This document shows, piece after piece, positions 23,601 through 38,000 of a stretch of DNA of 64,000 bases (the first letter of the stretch is position 1; each line of letters opens with the position of its first letter). The notes under the pieces are model-generated. The model saw only the letters and a program-made list of their open reading frames with translations. It was not told where the DNA came from and did no database searches. The stretch comes from Galbula dea (taxonomy: Eukaryota > Chordata > Aves > Piciformes > Galbulidae), in NCBI GenBank assembly GCA_013399015.1, contig VWZX01008476.1, positions 1,326,876 to 1,390,875 on the forward strand. Reading direction: 5' to 3'. Both the position numbers and the translations under genes were made by a program.

Positions 23601-26057
23601 TGCTGACACGGTTCAGCCTCCTCAATAGATGTGTACATCCCTGTGCTCCAAAACATTCCCTCCAAAAGAGGGGGGTTACACGCTAAAGACCTCGGCAAGG
23701 AGAGTGCTCGCCTAAAACTACTCTGTATGAAACATAGCCCACGATGACCTGAACTCTTCCCTAGGAATTTGTCAGAACTGCAAGCGGTTGGTTCCCGCTG
23801 CCGGGAAGTAGGAGGAGGTCATCTCGCTTTGTTTTACCTTGAAAACGAAACGTGGCTGTGTTTGTGTCCTTACGGAAATGCTTTTCACCTGTTTCACAGG
23901 AGAGGTTATTTCTCTCACCTGTAAAAATTTCAGTTAAGAACAGGAGGAAAATATAACCTTTCTTAGGAAAAACAAAACAAAAGCAACAAAAAAGCCTCAA
24001 AACACAGCAACAAAATTTTAAAAACCCAATAGTTTTGAAGTAATAACACTTTATCAAAACTCGGTTCTGCTCCACTGGTAGATGGTACTTAGATAATATT
24101 CTTATTTTACTTATGTAGATTGTAATAGCTTAACTATACTAAAATAATTGCAAACTTTCCTAGGAAAACATATAAGGGACTGAAGAAATAACATAGGACC
24201 TATAGGGATCTTTCACATTAAATATAATAGGCTTACTATTTCACAAGGGAATATTTGTAACTCAATATTGTAAATATACAGCTAAAAATGAGTGCATCCA
24301 AATACAATCTCTCCCTCATCCCCAGCCATGTTCACATGCTGAAGCTATTGCCAATCCCTGTGGTTGAATAGCACTCAGCCCTTTACCCTTCAGGCAGGCA
24401 GACCTTCCCCCAGTGCAGGGATACAATGGGAACCTAACTGCACATTCCTAACTAACCACTGTTCACAAAGTACCTAGGCAAGAAGACATTATCTGTGCTC
24501 TCCACCAACCTTCGCCAGACCGTGATTTTAATGACTGCCTGAGCCACTGAGGCTTGTTTCACCTACTGAACTCCAAGAGGAGGAGGTATACCAAGACATC
24601 CACAGTCACTGGAGCTGGAGTTGGAATACCAACCAGCTTTGACAGGGAAGCCTACCTCAGTACTTTTAGTCACTGCTTGTTGTAAATTAACCACAAACTG
24701 CTGCTTCTGAGTATTTGGTACCTGAGAAACACTTGCCCTATAAGGGTTTTCCAGGTGTTACAAGACAGCAAGAAAGTAAAAGAAGGTTTACAAAACAATC
24801 ATAACTATAGGAATATACCCCACAGTTGCAACATCTCTATTCAATCCTTTGCTTGGGGATGAACTTGCTTCAGACTCTTGATCCACTTTTTGCTTATGGC
24901 TTGTATCCATTTTCTGGAACAGGTGAACTTTGCCCTGTTACCCAAGAGAAGACAAGGCACTGGGGGAACGTGTGCAGCCTCACAGCTGACTGATTGTCGA
25001 AGACCACATTTAAGACTTCTCAATTCCACAACTGGAGATCCAGCTTTTCTGATTTAAATCCTGAAACCTGTCAAAAGTGCATCTCATCTCTTCTCAGCTG
25101 CAAGGTACAATTTTGAAGAAGTGTTCTCACTTTGATCACACCACTTCATAAATGAGTTGAATTCAGTGCTAATTTTACCTGTGTGAAAGAAGACCTTCTT
25201 CTAGTACTGCTGAAAAGGCTTAGAAAGCCACTTTCATTGCTGCATCAGTGGGTAAGAATGGAGGACACGTGTTCTATCTCTATCTTCAAAGACAAGACCA
25301 TAAGGGACAATGTTAAAAATTGGCTGTGCAACTGACAGGGAACTTTTTTGGTGAAAACCAGAGAGGTTTACCCATTGAAATTACATTAGTTTTTTTGGTT
25401 TGGTTTTTTTTTTTTTTTTGACTGGAAAGTAGAATTTGTTCAAAAGGAAAGAAAACAGAAAGCAGAAAAATATGAAAGAATATGCAAAACAAACAGAAGT
25501 CCTTGTTCTAAACAAGGATTTTGAATATCAGTTTCAACCAGGAGATGTAAAATTTTTCATACACTTTTTTAATGGAAAACCTTTAAAAATTTCATCCTGA
25601 AGCAAACAAAAAAATGTTGGAAAACTTGAAAATCCTCAGAAGGCAGAAAATCTTCTTCATATTCATCTTTAATGTGGAAAACAAGAAGAGCACACGCTCA
25701 CAAAATCGAACCAGAATTTGCAAGCTATACAAATACTCCAAACTGATGTGATGGATTTTGACAATGCTGAATCATAATATGCCCACATTATTGTAGCAAA
25801 AAGGACTGGAACTATTTAAGAAAATGAATAAAATTCAGCTGTGCAAACTCCAGATGCTAAAATGACAACATCAAGAGGCAAGTGCAACAGGAAGTAGAGT
25901 TTGTATGGTAAAGATGGAGAAAAATTAACATTTTTGTTAACAATGTATCATCACTGACGTTTGTTTAGCATGTTAAATGCTACAGTTCTGTTTGTTCCAA
26001 CTGATTTGATTCTGGTGCATTAGCAGGACTTACTCACTTTTTGATCTTTCAAAATCT
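23601..26057. other. Upstream flank of TRPC6, no gene seen
   Basis: Non-CpG sequence upstream of the TRPC6 island. It contains a T-rich run at about 25388-25420. No exon or recognisable repeat family found. Confidence 0.55.
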
Positions 26058-26165
26058 GTCTGGACACTCTTCTGTGTGACCTGGTCTAAGGAATCCTGCT
26101 CTGGGAGGGGGGTTAGATTAAATGATCTTTCAAGGTCCCTTCCAACTCCTAACATTCTGTGATCT
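26058..26165 (+). mobile_element. CR1 LINE 3'-end fragment
   Basis: Contains the standard CR1 tail: CTTCTGTGTGACCTGGTCTA, GGGGGGTTAGATTA, AGGTCCCTTCCAACTCC and ATTCTGTGATC. It is truncated to about 108 bp with several substitutions, so it is an old insertion. Confidence 0.9.
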
Positions 26166-26237
26166 TTGTCATTTCCCAATATGAAAGAAATTATTATTAT
26201 TCTGTCATCCAGCCATATTACAGCTATTATGTATGGA

Positions 26238-26290
26238 ATAGATAACCTCTAAAGAGTCCCTTCCAACTCCAACCTTTCTATAATTCTATA
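26238..26290 (+). mobile_element. Degraded CR1 3'-end fragment
   Basis: A second, more diverged CR1 tail about 70 bp after the first: AGAGTCCCTTCCAACTCCAA followed by TCTATAATTCTATA in place of the usual terminal repeat. Same orientation as its neighbour. Confidence 0.7.
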
Positions 26291-28641
26291 CTATAGCAAG
26301 GTGTTTCATTAAGTCATCTTTCCCAGATTTGTTTTCTCTGTATTCCAGATTTGACTCTACTGCCACTGTAGTCACAGTTTCTTTCATCTTCTCCTGCTGC
26401 TCTTTACTTACATTTCTTATTTCAATTTTTGATGTATTGTGTTGCTAAGCTGTTTCACTCAAACAATTACCCTTTCTAAGAATAATCAATATGGTACTCG
26501 TGGAATTTGTATGACACACATCAGGAATTCTCTTTTGTATATTGTCTCCCTCCTGGATAAATAGTTCTAGGGCAGATTTTCAGAAGTGGTGAAATAACTT
26601 AGACATTCAAGGCAGAATTTCAAAAATGACATTTGCAATTTTGAGCCCAAGTCAAACTAAAGGCAAGGTAAATTTCTGTGCATGAAGTTGTCCTGATCTC
26701 TTAAGGAACATGTACAGGTCAGCCATCTGTTTGATGACAGAGTAGTAAAGGACTGCAGGCATCAGGTTTAAATTAGTTCAGATACCAATAAAGGTACAGT
26801 CATTCATCCTGCTGCTTGGCTTAAGAAACTGCATCTTGGATGTTTTTAAAAAGTGAAGTGAAATATTCTACAGTTCACATTTGGAATTGAAAATTCCACC
26901 TGGAAAATTTCTTGTAGTAGTTCTTCCTGAAGCAAAGGGGTGAGATGAACAAGTATATGGCAGCTCTCCAAGATGTTTTGGTAGTAGTGTTGGTTTTCAT
27001 ATGATTCATTTGAACACCAACATCTTCCTGCCTTGTGACTGTAAATAATGCACTCATCTGGGGAATGACAAATCGTGACAAGGGCAGTGACAGGTTGAAT
27101 CAAAAGTGAAAAAGGTCATCTCTACAGCATTAAGATTCAGGTGCAAGTATTGTAATTGCCTCAGTACAAACAGATCTCTGCCTACCATATTTATCTTTCT
27201 TTTTCACGGGATTCATGGGATCTCATTTACCACCATAGCAACAGAGGGATCACAAAGCCTTCATTCAGGAGAGTTATGGAAAGCATTCCTGTTCTTATCT
27301 TCAGTCCCTCTGAGGCCATTTATTTGGACTTCACAAAAGGACTTCAGTAACACATGAAACACAGTCTCATGGGTTGAACACTGGCCTGGGACCTATTGAC
27401 ACCTGACTTGGGCACTGTTCCTAATTGTACCATTAAATGCTGTGTGATGTTAAATTGCTTTGGTTCTCCACATCTTAAATTCTCCATCTGTATGACAGAG
27501 ATAACATTCTCAGGCATGCCAAAAACAAATGCTGAGAAAGAACTGGGTTTTTTTCAAACTTATTCAAGGAAAGAAAGGAGGTACCAAAGCTTATCTGAAT
27601 AAGAATGCTTAATAATTTAAAATACTGCTAGGTATTTCATTGTGTCATGTAGGCAGAAACCAGTGGTGCTTCTGAGGCTGTGACAAAAGCCTAGAAATGC
27701 TAGTGGTATTTCATAGAACCATACCATTTCCCAGTCATAAAGACTGGGGTTTTTGTTAGGATATTAGATGTTACTTCTGGTATACAGTAGGAGTGAACTC
27801 ATTCAACAAGTCCCAATTAAGAGAGTTCGTGATATATGGTATTTAAATAATGCAATCTAAGTTCCTGATTAATCATCCATTAGCAGTAAGTCATCATTAT
27901 GCAATGTTTCTGAAGATATTGAAACAGTATTAAAGAGTTATTATGCACTCCTTTCTCAATGTTTTATGAGTCTGTTCCAGTGTTTTATGACATCAGCTTA
28001 ATTCTGCATCACAGTTTACATATACAAATTAAAGTTGTCATGTTAAACCCTTCATTCTTAATTACTATTAAGTTTTTAGAACAGCCTGGCCAAACTTTAA
28101 TTTCTTTGTGAAACCCTTAGATCTGAGAACTTGGTATCTCCTCTCTTAACCACCAAACTCTAAACAAAAGATACTGATTTTTATCTAAACCTTCAGCTAC
28201 TGCAAAATCCTCAGAGAGTGCTCCAGTGTGTCCCTCACTCAAAAAAAGTTTCCACTAAAATTTTCCTGTGAGAGTTTGGGCTGTGAGAAGACTAAGAAAT
28301 TATCTCAGTGCTTGTCTCAGAGGTTTTAGGACAACTAATCACTCTCTCTTCTTTTTCTTAGTAGGAGGACTAGCATAAATTTAGCTTTGGGCAATGAGAC
28401 TCCAGCCATATTACAGTCATGTTCAACCTACTGAAGTGAAGGCCTGATAATTAACCCAACTAGAGCAGTGAAGTCCTGAATCAGGTTTGGAGATTCATAT
28501 TCTGCTTCATTCCATGTCCAGATGATTGTTCAGTATGCATCCACCACACAAATATGATCCTAAGTACAGAGAAAGGGGAACAAGACAACATTTTGTTCTG
28601 CTTTGCTTTGACCTTTCCACAGACCTGTGGAGACATTCAAA
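26291..28641. other. Intergenic stretch without recognised element
   Basis: AT-rich sequence. The short frames at 26846-27103 (minus) and 27106-27357 (plus) show no domain. Nothing else could be supported. Confidence 0.55.
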
Positions 28642-28885
28642 TCATAGAACCACAGAAGCATGGAATGGTAGGGGTTGGAAGGGACCTTTGGGGATCATCT
28701 AGTACAACCCACCTGCTAGAGCACTGTCATCTAGAGCAGGTTGCCAAGGATCATTCCAGGCAGGTTTTGAATCTCTGCAGAGGAGACCCCACAAAACTCT
28801 CTGGGTAACCTATTCCAGTGCTCTGTCACCCTCAAAGGAGAGAAGCTTTTCCTTATGAAAGGGAAGATTTTTTTGCCCTTAAATC
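28642..28885 (-). mobile_element. CR1 LINE 3' fragment, minus orientation
   Basis: Read on the plus strand it begins TCATAGAACCACAGAAGCAT (the reversed CR1 terminus) and continues GGTTGGAAGGGACCTTTGGG, TCATCTAGTACAACCCACC, AGAGCAGGTTGCCAAGGATC and CCTATTCCAGTGCTCTGTCA, the familiar order of the CR1 3' region in reverse. The junction with unique sequence on the right is approximate. Short frames over it (28731-28955 minus) are CR1 shadows. Confidence 0.93.
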
Positions 28886-28984
28886 TGTCACAAATCCAGG
28901 GTTCTGGGTGTTTTGAAGTCATTAATCTGCAGAGAGCCTGGAAACGATTAATCATTCATGCTTCCCTACCTCCCAGAATCACAG

Positions 28985-29062
28985 AAAGAAAAAGCAAACA
29001 AACAAACAAAAACCCCAAAACCAACCCAAACCAACCAACCAAAAATAAAAAACAAAACAGAA
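28985..29062. repeat. A/C-rich low-complexity tract
   Basis: Nearly pure A and C (AAACAAACAAACAAAAACCC followed by CCAACCAACC-type units, then A-rich sequence). A simple low-complexity tract about 100 bases beyond the CR1 fragment. Confidence 0.9.
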
Positions 29063-32000
29063 GAAGAGAAAAGAGTTGAGCTACTTCTTTGTGAATCTAT
29101 TTACCCAGTTCCTCTGAAATTTTTCCAGGAAAATATGGGCATTCATACTGTCAACAAGTTAGATGAGGGGCTAATAAAGAGACACTTGTTCCCTGTGCAT
29201 GCAGGGGCTAGTGGGATTCAACAGCATCATCATGGACCACAGCAATGCAGGGAAAACCCTCAGGGAATTCGTCTAGAGAGACCTGTATGTTTCATTTGTT
29301 TCTCATCACAGCTCCCACCTAGGAATAAACAGCAGAGAAGCATGAGATTTAGACTATTACTCTTCCAATTTTTCTTGCAAATAGGCATCAGTATATTCAG
29401 TAGTTAGCTTCTGAAAAACAGAAGCACTGCTCACCTGATGCTGTAGGTGTGATTTACATAAAGCAAGCATCTGATTTAGAGAAAAGCTATCATTTTTAAG
29501 TTGGGCTGTGTGAAATTGCAAGAAGAATAGTTTATCAAATCTCATAACAATTCACAGAAAGGGTGAAGAAAGAAAGAAAATTCAGAAATTTCATCTTCAT
29601 CATTTCTTACTGTTTTTTGTTTTACACAAGTAAATCATCTTTCAAAGTTAAGACAGACTTACAGATCATTAAATAACTTTTGAGATGCAAAATATGCAAT
29701 CCGTACAAATCTGGTTTTGGCTTGTGTATAGATCAGCATTTTTACTTCTGGCTAAGTTGCAGTACATTTTTTTGTACAGTATTTCAGATATTCCTATGAA
29801 AAGAATAATAAAACTTGGAAAAGTTTTGATATTTTAAAAAAAAATCAGTACACGAAAAATTAATGTGAAAAAAATCATCCAACTCCATCTGAGCTTTATT
29901 CTATATCCACTTTTCAGAAAGGATTACAAGGAAATTGTTCTAAGCATGTCAAGTATTTATGAGGTCCAGATTATCTACAGCCTATAACCAAGAATGGAGA
30001 AAGAGCAAACTGCTGTGATTTACTCATGATTAATTAGAAATGCCTCTGGCAGACCTATCCTTCCTCCTTGTAGTGGTGCCTTGAAAGAGTAGCAGGTCAC
30101 ATTTACACTTTAGTTAATCATGTGGTATTTTGGAAAATTCAAACACAATATTTCATTTTTATACAAACAATCTCAAAATAAGATGTTTCACAAGCTGAGA
30201 GAGGCTTCATTATGCTTGAATTTATTTTTCTAGTACTTAATGAAGTGCTTTTCATCTGACAACTTAAAGTGCATCCCACAGATAGAAATGTGCAGGCCAT
30301 AATACATGTGAAGTGAATAGAGCCTTTAAACAATATTTTTGCCTGTAAAGGAAAAGAACAGAAACTGAGATATAAATCAGATTGTTGATCATAGAAACAC
30401 TACAGTGAAAGTTAAAAATAACAAGAATAAAAAAGTGTATGAGGCTGCTCCTATGCATCAACAGCCTTTGCTTGAAAATCAGACAATAAAAAATCTTTTC
30501 ATAGAGTAAGAGGAAAGGCTGTTGCTTTGTGCATTTTTACTCCTGTAATAAATCTGAAAACCAGTTAGTATGGCTAGTATATGTATGTTCAACTCAAAAT
30601 CAAATCAGTCCATGCTGATAAGCTTCCTCTTTGCTATTCCAGAAGTGTTACGGTCATAATGAAGAAGGGGTATGATGCTGCTTTATCTTGACCTCAGTAC
30701 AGGCTTTATGCTGTTACAGGCTTCTGGACTAAGGAAGGATCACATCTAACATTTATGTCTTTTAAATACCTGTAAGGACACACTCTGAAATGAACTAAAG
30801 GGCTTTCCAAACCCCAGAAAGCTTGTCACAGTCTGTAACAGAGCACAAAGTTGAATGCAGGGCAATGAAGTCCGAGGCTTGCTCAACACTGAGGCAAGTG
30901 TTCTTGCTTTAATGGATGTAAGTGCAAATTATGTGATGTAGGTTTGTTAAATACATTTTAATTTACTCACAGAAATCTTGGTTGGAATAAATCTTTGAAA
31001 GTCATATAGTTCAGTCATCTCACAGGAGGACTGACACCAAGACTAAATCAGGTCAACAATGGCTTTATCTATTATTTTGTCTATTTTCTCTCACCTTGAT
31101 TAAAACAATATGGCATGGATTTGGGTTACTCTATCCATGAAGGAGTTAATTTCCACCAGCAAAATGGAGATTCAAAACATTTAGCTTCAGGCCTTCCATG
31201 TAATTTTTGCTATTTCAGGAATAATCCAATGCAAAACCTAAAAGATTTTGTTATCTCAGGATATTTGTTCTCATCTATTCCTAACCTTTCTCTTGGCAAA
31301 CAGTGGGACTAATCTTATGGGATGAAATTCTCTGCTGTTACAGCAAGAGCACCACATCAAAAGGTTGCCAGGGCATCAACACATGATAATTTGGCCTTTT
31401 TGTCATTTCTACTAAGCTTAATGAAAATGGCAACATTAACCCTCCTTACTCGAGGCATTTAACTTTGTGCCTAAGGTGTGAGCTTGTGTGCTGTGTGGAG
31501 CGGGGGAGTGAGAGAGGCTTCCAACGTGGCTGTTCTCAATTATTCCTTAAAGGCTACCTTTACTACAAAGGGACTCTGGGTTCCCAACACAGGCATCCAA
31601 GGCAAAGGTCTAAAATTATCTCCCAGGCCTGCTCTATCCAATTTTTCTGCACTTCATAATGTCAGGCTGTACGTGATTGTGATCAGAGCCACTCCACAGA
31701 GAGGTGCTCAGAGCTGCAGCCATCAGTTACACATAGCCTATGGCTCATGGAAAATTATGCTGCCTTGGTAAAATATAATGAAGTATAATTGTGTTTGTGG
31801 AGGACTGTAATTAGTGATAAACCAACGTTGGGAAATTGTGTAGGTGAATTACAGTTTAAAGAATTACAGGGCCTGTTTTCTCTGCCATTTGATTTTGTAG
31901 AGCTAGAGCCAGGAAGTAGCTGCAGCTCCACACTTCGCACCCTACCGAGTGAAGCAGAAATTGAATCTTACTTCATCTCCAATTGGGAATTTTTGCTGCT

Positions 32001-35000
32001 CAGCAACCACAAAACCTGGAGAGGTGGAGAACGTCACAAACCAAAAATAACTTAAAGCCAGAATCTTTTCAGGGACAAAAGAGGCCTGAGTTTATTTGTG
32101 TGCAAGAAGCAATTAAATGTGAGGATGCCACATTCTGAGCAAGCTCTAAGATACTGCACAAGAAGAGCAGAATAATACTGAAGACTCAGTTTTAAAAGAA
32201 GTAACAGTTCCTGCTTCTGCTTTAGAAAGAACAGGTGACATCCTTGCTTAAGGATTCAGAGATGAATGTCATGTGGAGAGAAGCACTTATCCTCCACCAT
32301 TCCTGAGGTGCCTCAGCCCTAGGGCGAAATGACATTTCATACATACCCTATTTTCAGTGTTTCCCCACAGGGTGACCTTAGGAAACTTTCCAGTCTGTGC
32401 ACTGTTTTACCTGCTCTCATCTTTGGGCACTGCTTTTCCTTCCCTCACAATTTATGTGAACATTAATCATAGAGACATGTAACAGACTAGTGGACAAGCA
32501 GAGTTAGTGGGTGCATTCCAGCTTAGGTCAGCAGTGCTCCTGTCAATGTATTAATTAAACCATTTACCAAAAGGCTGAGTGACAAAACAGGAGTGATGAC
32601 ACTCTTTCTGGGTGTCATCTCTAAGCACATGGAGGAAAGGAAGTTATCAGGAGTGGTCAACATGGATTCACCAAAGGGGAATCAAGGTCCTTAAGGTGAT
32701 GGGAATGTGCAATGTGAGCTTAGTGTGCCTGTCTTTTATTTGCTTGGGGCAGTCCTGGACCTCCCATTGATTAGGAGGATGACATTATACTTACTGGCTT
32801 TATAATTACTGAGAATGTTGAAAATGGAAAATATGGAAGACAAAGAAAGAAGAATCTCTAAAAATATTGTTTGCAATACGAACCTATTCCCCCAAATTAA
32901 TAATGAATTCTGGTCACCACAAATTTTACAAAGCCACCACAATCTTCTAGTGTTTTAGAGAAGAACTGCCAGAACCGGAGATACAAAAACTGGAGAGAGA
33001 AAAAGCACTACCAGTCTTTCCAGGAAGTTCACAGATCTTTATAGCCCAGGACTTTGCTTTGACTGATTCAATTTTAATCACCATAGATTTTCAACTATTA
33101 TTAATGATCTTGGTTTTGTGGTCATGCCTCAAAGAAAGAACAAAAGCTTAGTGTGCTAAAAACTGTTTATACAGAAAAGACAAAAGCCTCAAAGACTGTG
33201 GAAGGGTGTTGACATCAAGAAGGTGGACAGAAGGGAGGCTGAAGACAAGCATACCAAGAGGGAAAGGAAAGTCTAGCTGTTACTGCAGAAAATCCCCTAA
33301 AAGGCCCCTTTGATGACTTCCACATCTACTTTCACCAGCTGATGTTACTTGCTGCTTTATGCTCATGACAAAACCCTAACCAAACAAAACCCCCAAACTT
33401 CACCACACTCTGAAAGGAAAGGGTGAATGAGGACAAGAAAGGGTTTCCCCAAGCACAAAAAGGACTCCCTTGTGCAGTTATTTGTCTGAGGAAGTCTAGA
33501 AGTAATTGCATTTTAATTGGGCATAATCTTATTGGAACAGGGAATAGCAAATGTAGCAAATTAAATAAATAAAATCAAACTCCTTTCTAATTACCTTCTT
33601 ACAATCTTAATAAGGAATTCATAGCTAGATTAGGGTGTTTCAGGCAATTACATTAAAGACTTCCCAATTCAAAAGAGAATCCAGCTGGCACTTGAAAAGC
33701 AATATTATCTTTGCAGTGCAAAATGTAGCATGCTCCTGGTTTTCTTTTGCCTTCTGTCTCTTTTTTTGTTTGTTTTTTTAAGAGGAAGGGACTAGGGAAG
33801 ATCCTGCTTCAGTACTTCCTAGTGCAAGATTCAACCCATGGCACATGGCCAAAAAAGTAACTGTGTGAATGCAGAACCCATTTTTTCTACACTACCAGTC
33901 ATCAGTATCGCTGCACGTGCTCTGTGTCCTGACAAAAACTATGTACAGGCAAGATATGGTAAAATGGAAGATATAATAGGATGGAAGAAGTCATGCTCCT
34001 GGCATTAAGTAAAGACATAGGAGACTTCATTTTAATTTCTATTTATGGCAGCATTTCCTTATATCAATTTCAGCAATTTTTAATGTTTCTAGGCTTCTGC
34101 TTACCACATCTTTTACTGGGAATATGAACTCTTCTGTTTCTGAAAGGGAATATAAGAATAACTTGAATAAAGAAAGTCAGAAGAAAATGTGTATTCTAAC
34201 CCTCATTGAAGCACACCTACATAAAACAATTATTGATGTTATTTCATAGCTACTACACAAAATAGAAAGTCTAGTAGTCTATAAGTTATAATTAAGGTTG
34301 TATCTGTAGTCTGACAAGCCAGTATCAGCTCTTTAGTTTAATTAGAAATTAATGTCATTCCATCACTGTGCAAAATTCTCTAAGCTGATAATTTGTAACA
34401 CCTGGGTTTGAGGTTCTCTATTGGTATCAAAAATCCTCCACAAAGGACTGGCAAACTGATGCAGAACCCACTGGAAACCCATACCTTGCTGGTACATCCA
34501 CTGAAGGTTTGGCAAAAGAAGTCATTGCACCTACAGTGGCATTAAACATTCATAATTAGGCATACATATCCTGCCTAAGGTGTACCTCTCCTGGGTAGTG
34601 GAGACATTCACACAGGGTTTACAACTATGAAACATGACCTGGAAGTAGTCCACATCTCACTGAAGGGGACTAAATGCTTATATATGAGTAACCAACTCAA
34701 ACTCCAAATCTCTGTTTAATAGGAGCTTAGAAAACTTTTGCATAAGCAAACACTTAAAGCTTTCTTAACTAAGGTATTTTAATTGCAGCCTGAATCCCAT
34801 CTTCAATGGCTAGTATTGCCCTAGGGCAACAGTAGCATTCCTAGAGATTTTACCTTGGGTTATTGAGCTTTTCAGCTTTAATCTCTACAGGTTTGTGCCC
34901 TCTCTCAGTATCTTTCTCAGTCACTGTAATGCCCTGTCTGTGGCTGCATGTTGGATGAAACTAAGAGCTTCACCTTTATCTAACCTCTATTCCCAGCATT

Positions 35001-38000
35001 GTTACAAAACAGTTCCTTTCCTAGCTGGTATTTACCTGTATAATCACAGCTTTTATTGCCGTGCAGCTCAGTTTTTAGCTGTTTATCTTCTTTGTAGTGC
35101 TAATATCATCGTTTCTGGCACACCTTTTGCCTGTTGGCCTTTCTTTGTCCAACTCAAAGTTCACAAATGTTGCCTGTGCTTTCAGGCTGCTAGTTTGTCT
35201 TTTGCTACAGCATAACCTTTTGCCTCTAGGCCTAATTCTTTTGAATTAAGGGCACTACTTCAGTCCTCCAGTCCATGCTGTGCACACTGCTGTTATTTTC
35301 AAAGCCCAGCCAAATAATATAATCCATTGCTGATATTAGTTTCTCTCCTTTTCTATCTTACCTTGCTACCCAAAAAACGCTAAACTAGTTCTGGAGCAAC
35401 ACACAGCAAATATATGCTGGCTCTGAGCTCTTTCTATATCTACAATATCAGTGTCCTCTTCATACCTCATCAGCTTCAATCTGAAGGGAGGGGTAGGGGT
35501 GTCTTAATTTTCTTGGAAAATTCTAATGACTCCAAAGGGTAAATTCTCTTTCCTAAGTGTAAGTCTGCACATCTGCCTCTCCTGTTGGCATCCAAACTAA
35601 ATTTAATTATTTAACCACAATGTTGTCTTGATGACTGAGAGCTATTAAAAATAGTCATTAAAAATCTACCAGCAGAAGCATAGCTACCTTCAGACTTCTT
35701 GCTTTCATGCTGCAACCCACTGGTTGAGTAATTCTCCACATTTCACAAATGTCAAAGCTAGCTTTTACCCTCACCAGTCTTTCTCTCAGGGTGTTGTTTT
35801 CATCACCATAAAACTGACTCCCCATTATTTCTTATTGAGCAATTTTAGAAAGGCATTTCACTGCAGGAGCATGGTTCACTTCCATCTAAAATAATTTATC
35901 CTGAACATAACTCAATGTATTATGTTGCAAAAACATTTCCAGGCTGTTGATTCCACAAAGTACAGACAGGACTGCTTAAAAGCTTTACCGTGGCAGGGTC
36001 AGACACTCTGAAATAAAGCACAGGTATCATCCTATTTACATTTCTTTAGAGCTGGTATTGTTACAAGAGTTGAACTTCACATAACAGTGTTTATGTCTCA
36101 GTTAATAGCAGAATTAAACTATCTAACCATTTAACAATGGTGTTTTAATTAGTCTCTGCAAAGGCACTTATCACTTTCCCATGATGACACATCAAACTCC
36201 TAATTTTGATCCTCTGATGAGGATGTAGTAGATAATGTGTCGTTCCCTTGCATCCTTCTTTGGTATGCAAGACCTGGTCCCCAAACAGCCATCTCTTTCC
36301 AAAAAGCATCTCTCTGCTGAGGCATCATGTTGCCAGTTTGTGCAGTGAGTACAGGAGACAACAATTTGCCACAAGACAATCTGCAGTGAAGTCTCATTAA
36401 AATGTTTCTCACATTTATTGCATAATATAGTGGGCTTGTTATTGGAGTGCTTTTTCCAGTCCTGCTGTAGTAAAGCAGAAGGGCTTACACTTCTGCAACA
36501 ATATGACTGTGATGGCAATACAAATAAAATTATAAACCTGAAAAAATTAGGGACATTTCTACTACAAGTTTGCTCAGCATATCCTCACAAGTAAATGTTA
36601 AGGTTAGGAATTTTGGCTGGCAGGCTCTCAATGTGCGTCCTCATGTGACTGTCTTTAGATATTCTCAGGATGCAGATCACTGAGTCTCTCAGCTCACTTC
36701 TTTGGCTGCTAGAAATTACAATTGTTGTTGATACCAAGTATATGTGCAAAATGGCACATTACAGAGGCAGTACAGAAGGGGGAAGCTGGGAAATGACAGA
36801 TGAAATTTCTGACTCCTGTTCATTCCCTGCCACTCACTGACTTAATAGTGTGCCAGCACTCAAAATCCATTTCACTGCAATCAAGATTATCCCTAAATAA
36901 AGAGGAAATTATGTTGAGGTTTCATATAAACAATTCATGTGGGAAATTGTCAAATACCATTTTTTTTAAAGCCCTTGAGATCCTGAAATATGTATTGCAT
37001 ATCTTTCTCATGTAATTTTATCAGATATCTTCAAATACCACTAAGAATCTTCTGAAAGGCTATACAAAATAAAGATTTGAGGTTTGGACTCTTCTCAGGA
37101 AGTTTTATATAATTATGGTGCTCTGTCTCATTGAAGTTGTTTCAATATAGCACACACTCATATGGCAGAAAAAAAATCAATTATTTCCCATGGAAATAAT
37201 GCCACAATTTTTACTGTCAAATTTACAAAATTAATTGTAGGGTTTTTTTTAAAGTCTCTTTTCAATGAGATGGGTCATAGCAGACATGCATTTGGAGCAT
37301 AGGCTAACATAACTGTAGGTCTCATGTAGAGCATCATTAGCAGCAATCTTATGAGACTGAGAATGATGAAAACACAGGAAAAGGACATCAAAATAACATG
37401 AAAAGAAAATACAGTGGTTTAGCAATTTCCTTAAGTTTCCTGATTAGTGAGGCTGAAGCAATGGAACTCTCACTGATGCACACCAAGAATAATAAACAAT
37501 CTTTCCTTGCACAGAGGATGACCAGATATAGATTCAGTGATCCATCAGCTCTTTTAGTCTCCCTATAACACTTTGTCCTATAAAGACCTTATTGATTCAC
37601 ATTATCCACAGTTTGCTCTGCATCAATTTCAATAATCTTTAATTAAAACTGAGCTGATCCCATAAAAGCTGTGGATATTACCATTAAAGGTTGCAACACT
37701 GATTTAGCAAAGCTTATTTCTTGCCTTTGATTGCATAGCTCATGAGATTCAAGGAACTGGTGGCAGTTCATAAAAATTTAACATGAGTGACCTTGCCTGT
37801 AGGCAAGCAATTCTTTATAGAAACTCTAACAGTTTCAGCTCAAAGGTAACTGGTAGGGAAGTTCTTATACCATCCTTGACATGCTCTTTGTTCTCCACCT
37901 TTTAAATGGATGACAGTGATTCATCTCTTTATTTAGCCAAATGTCTGAAGGCCTTGGAGATACATAGTAGTGCTGATGGAGAGAGGCATATTTGACAAGT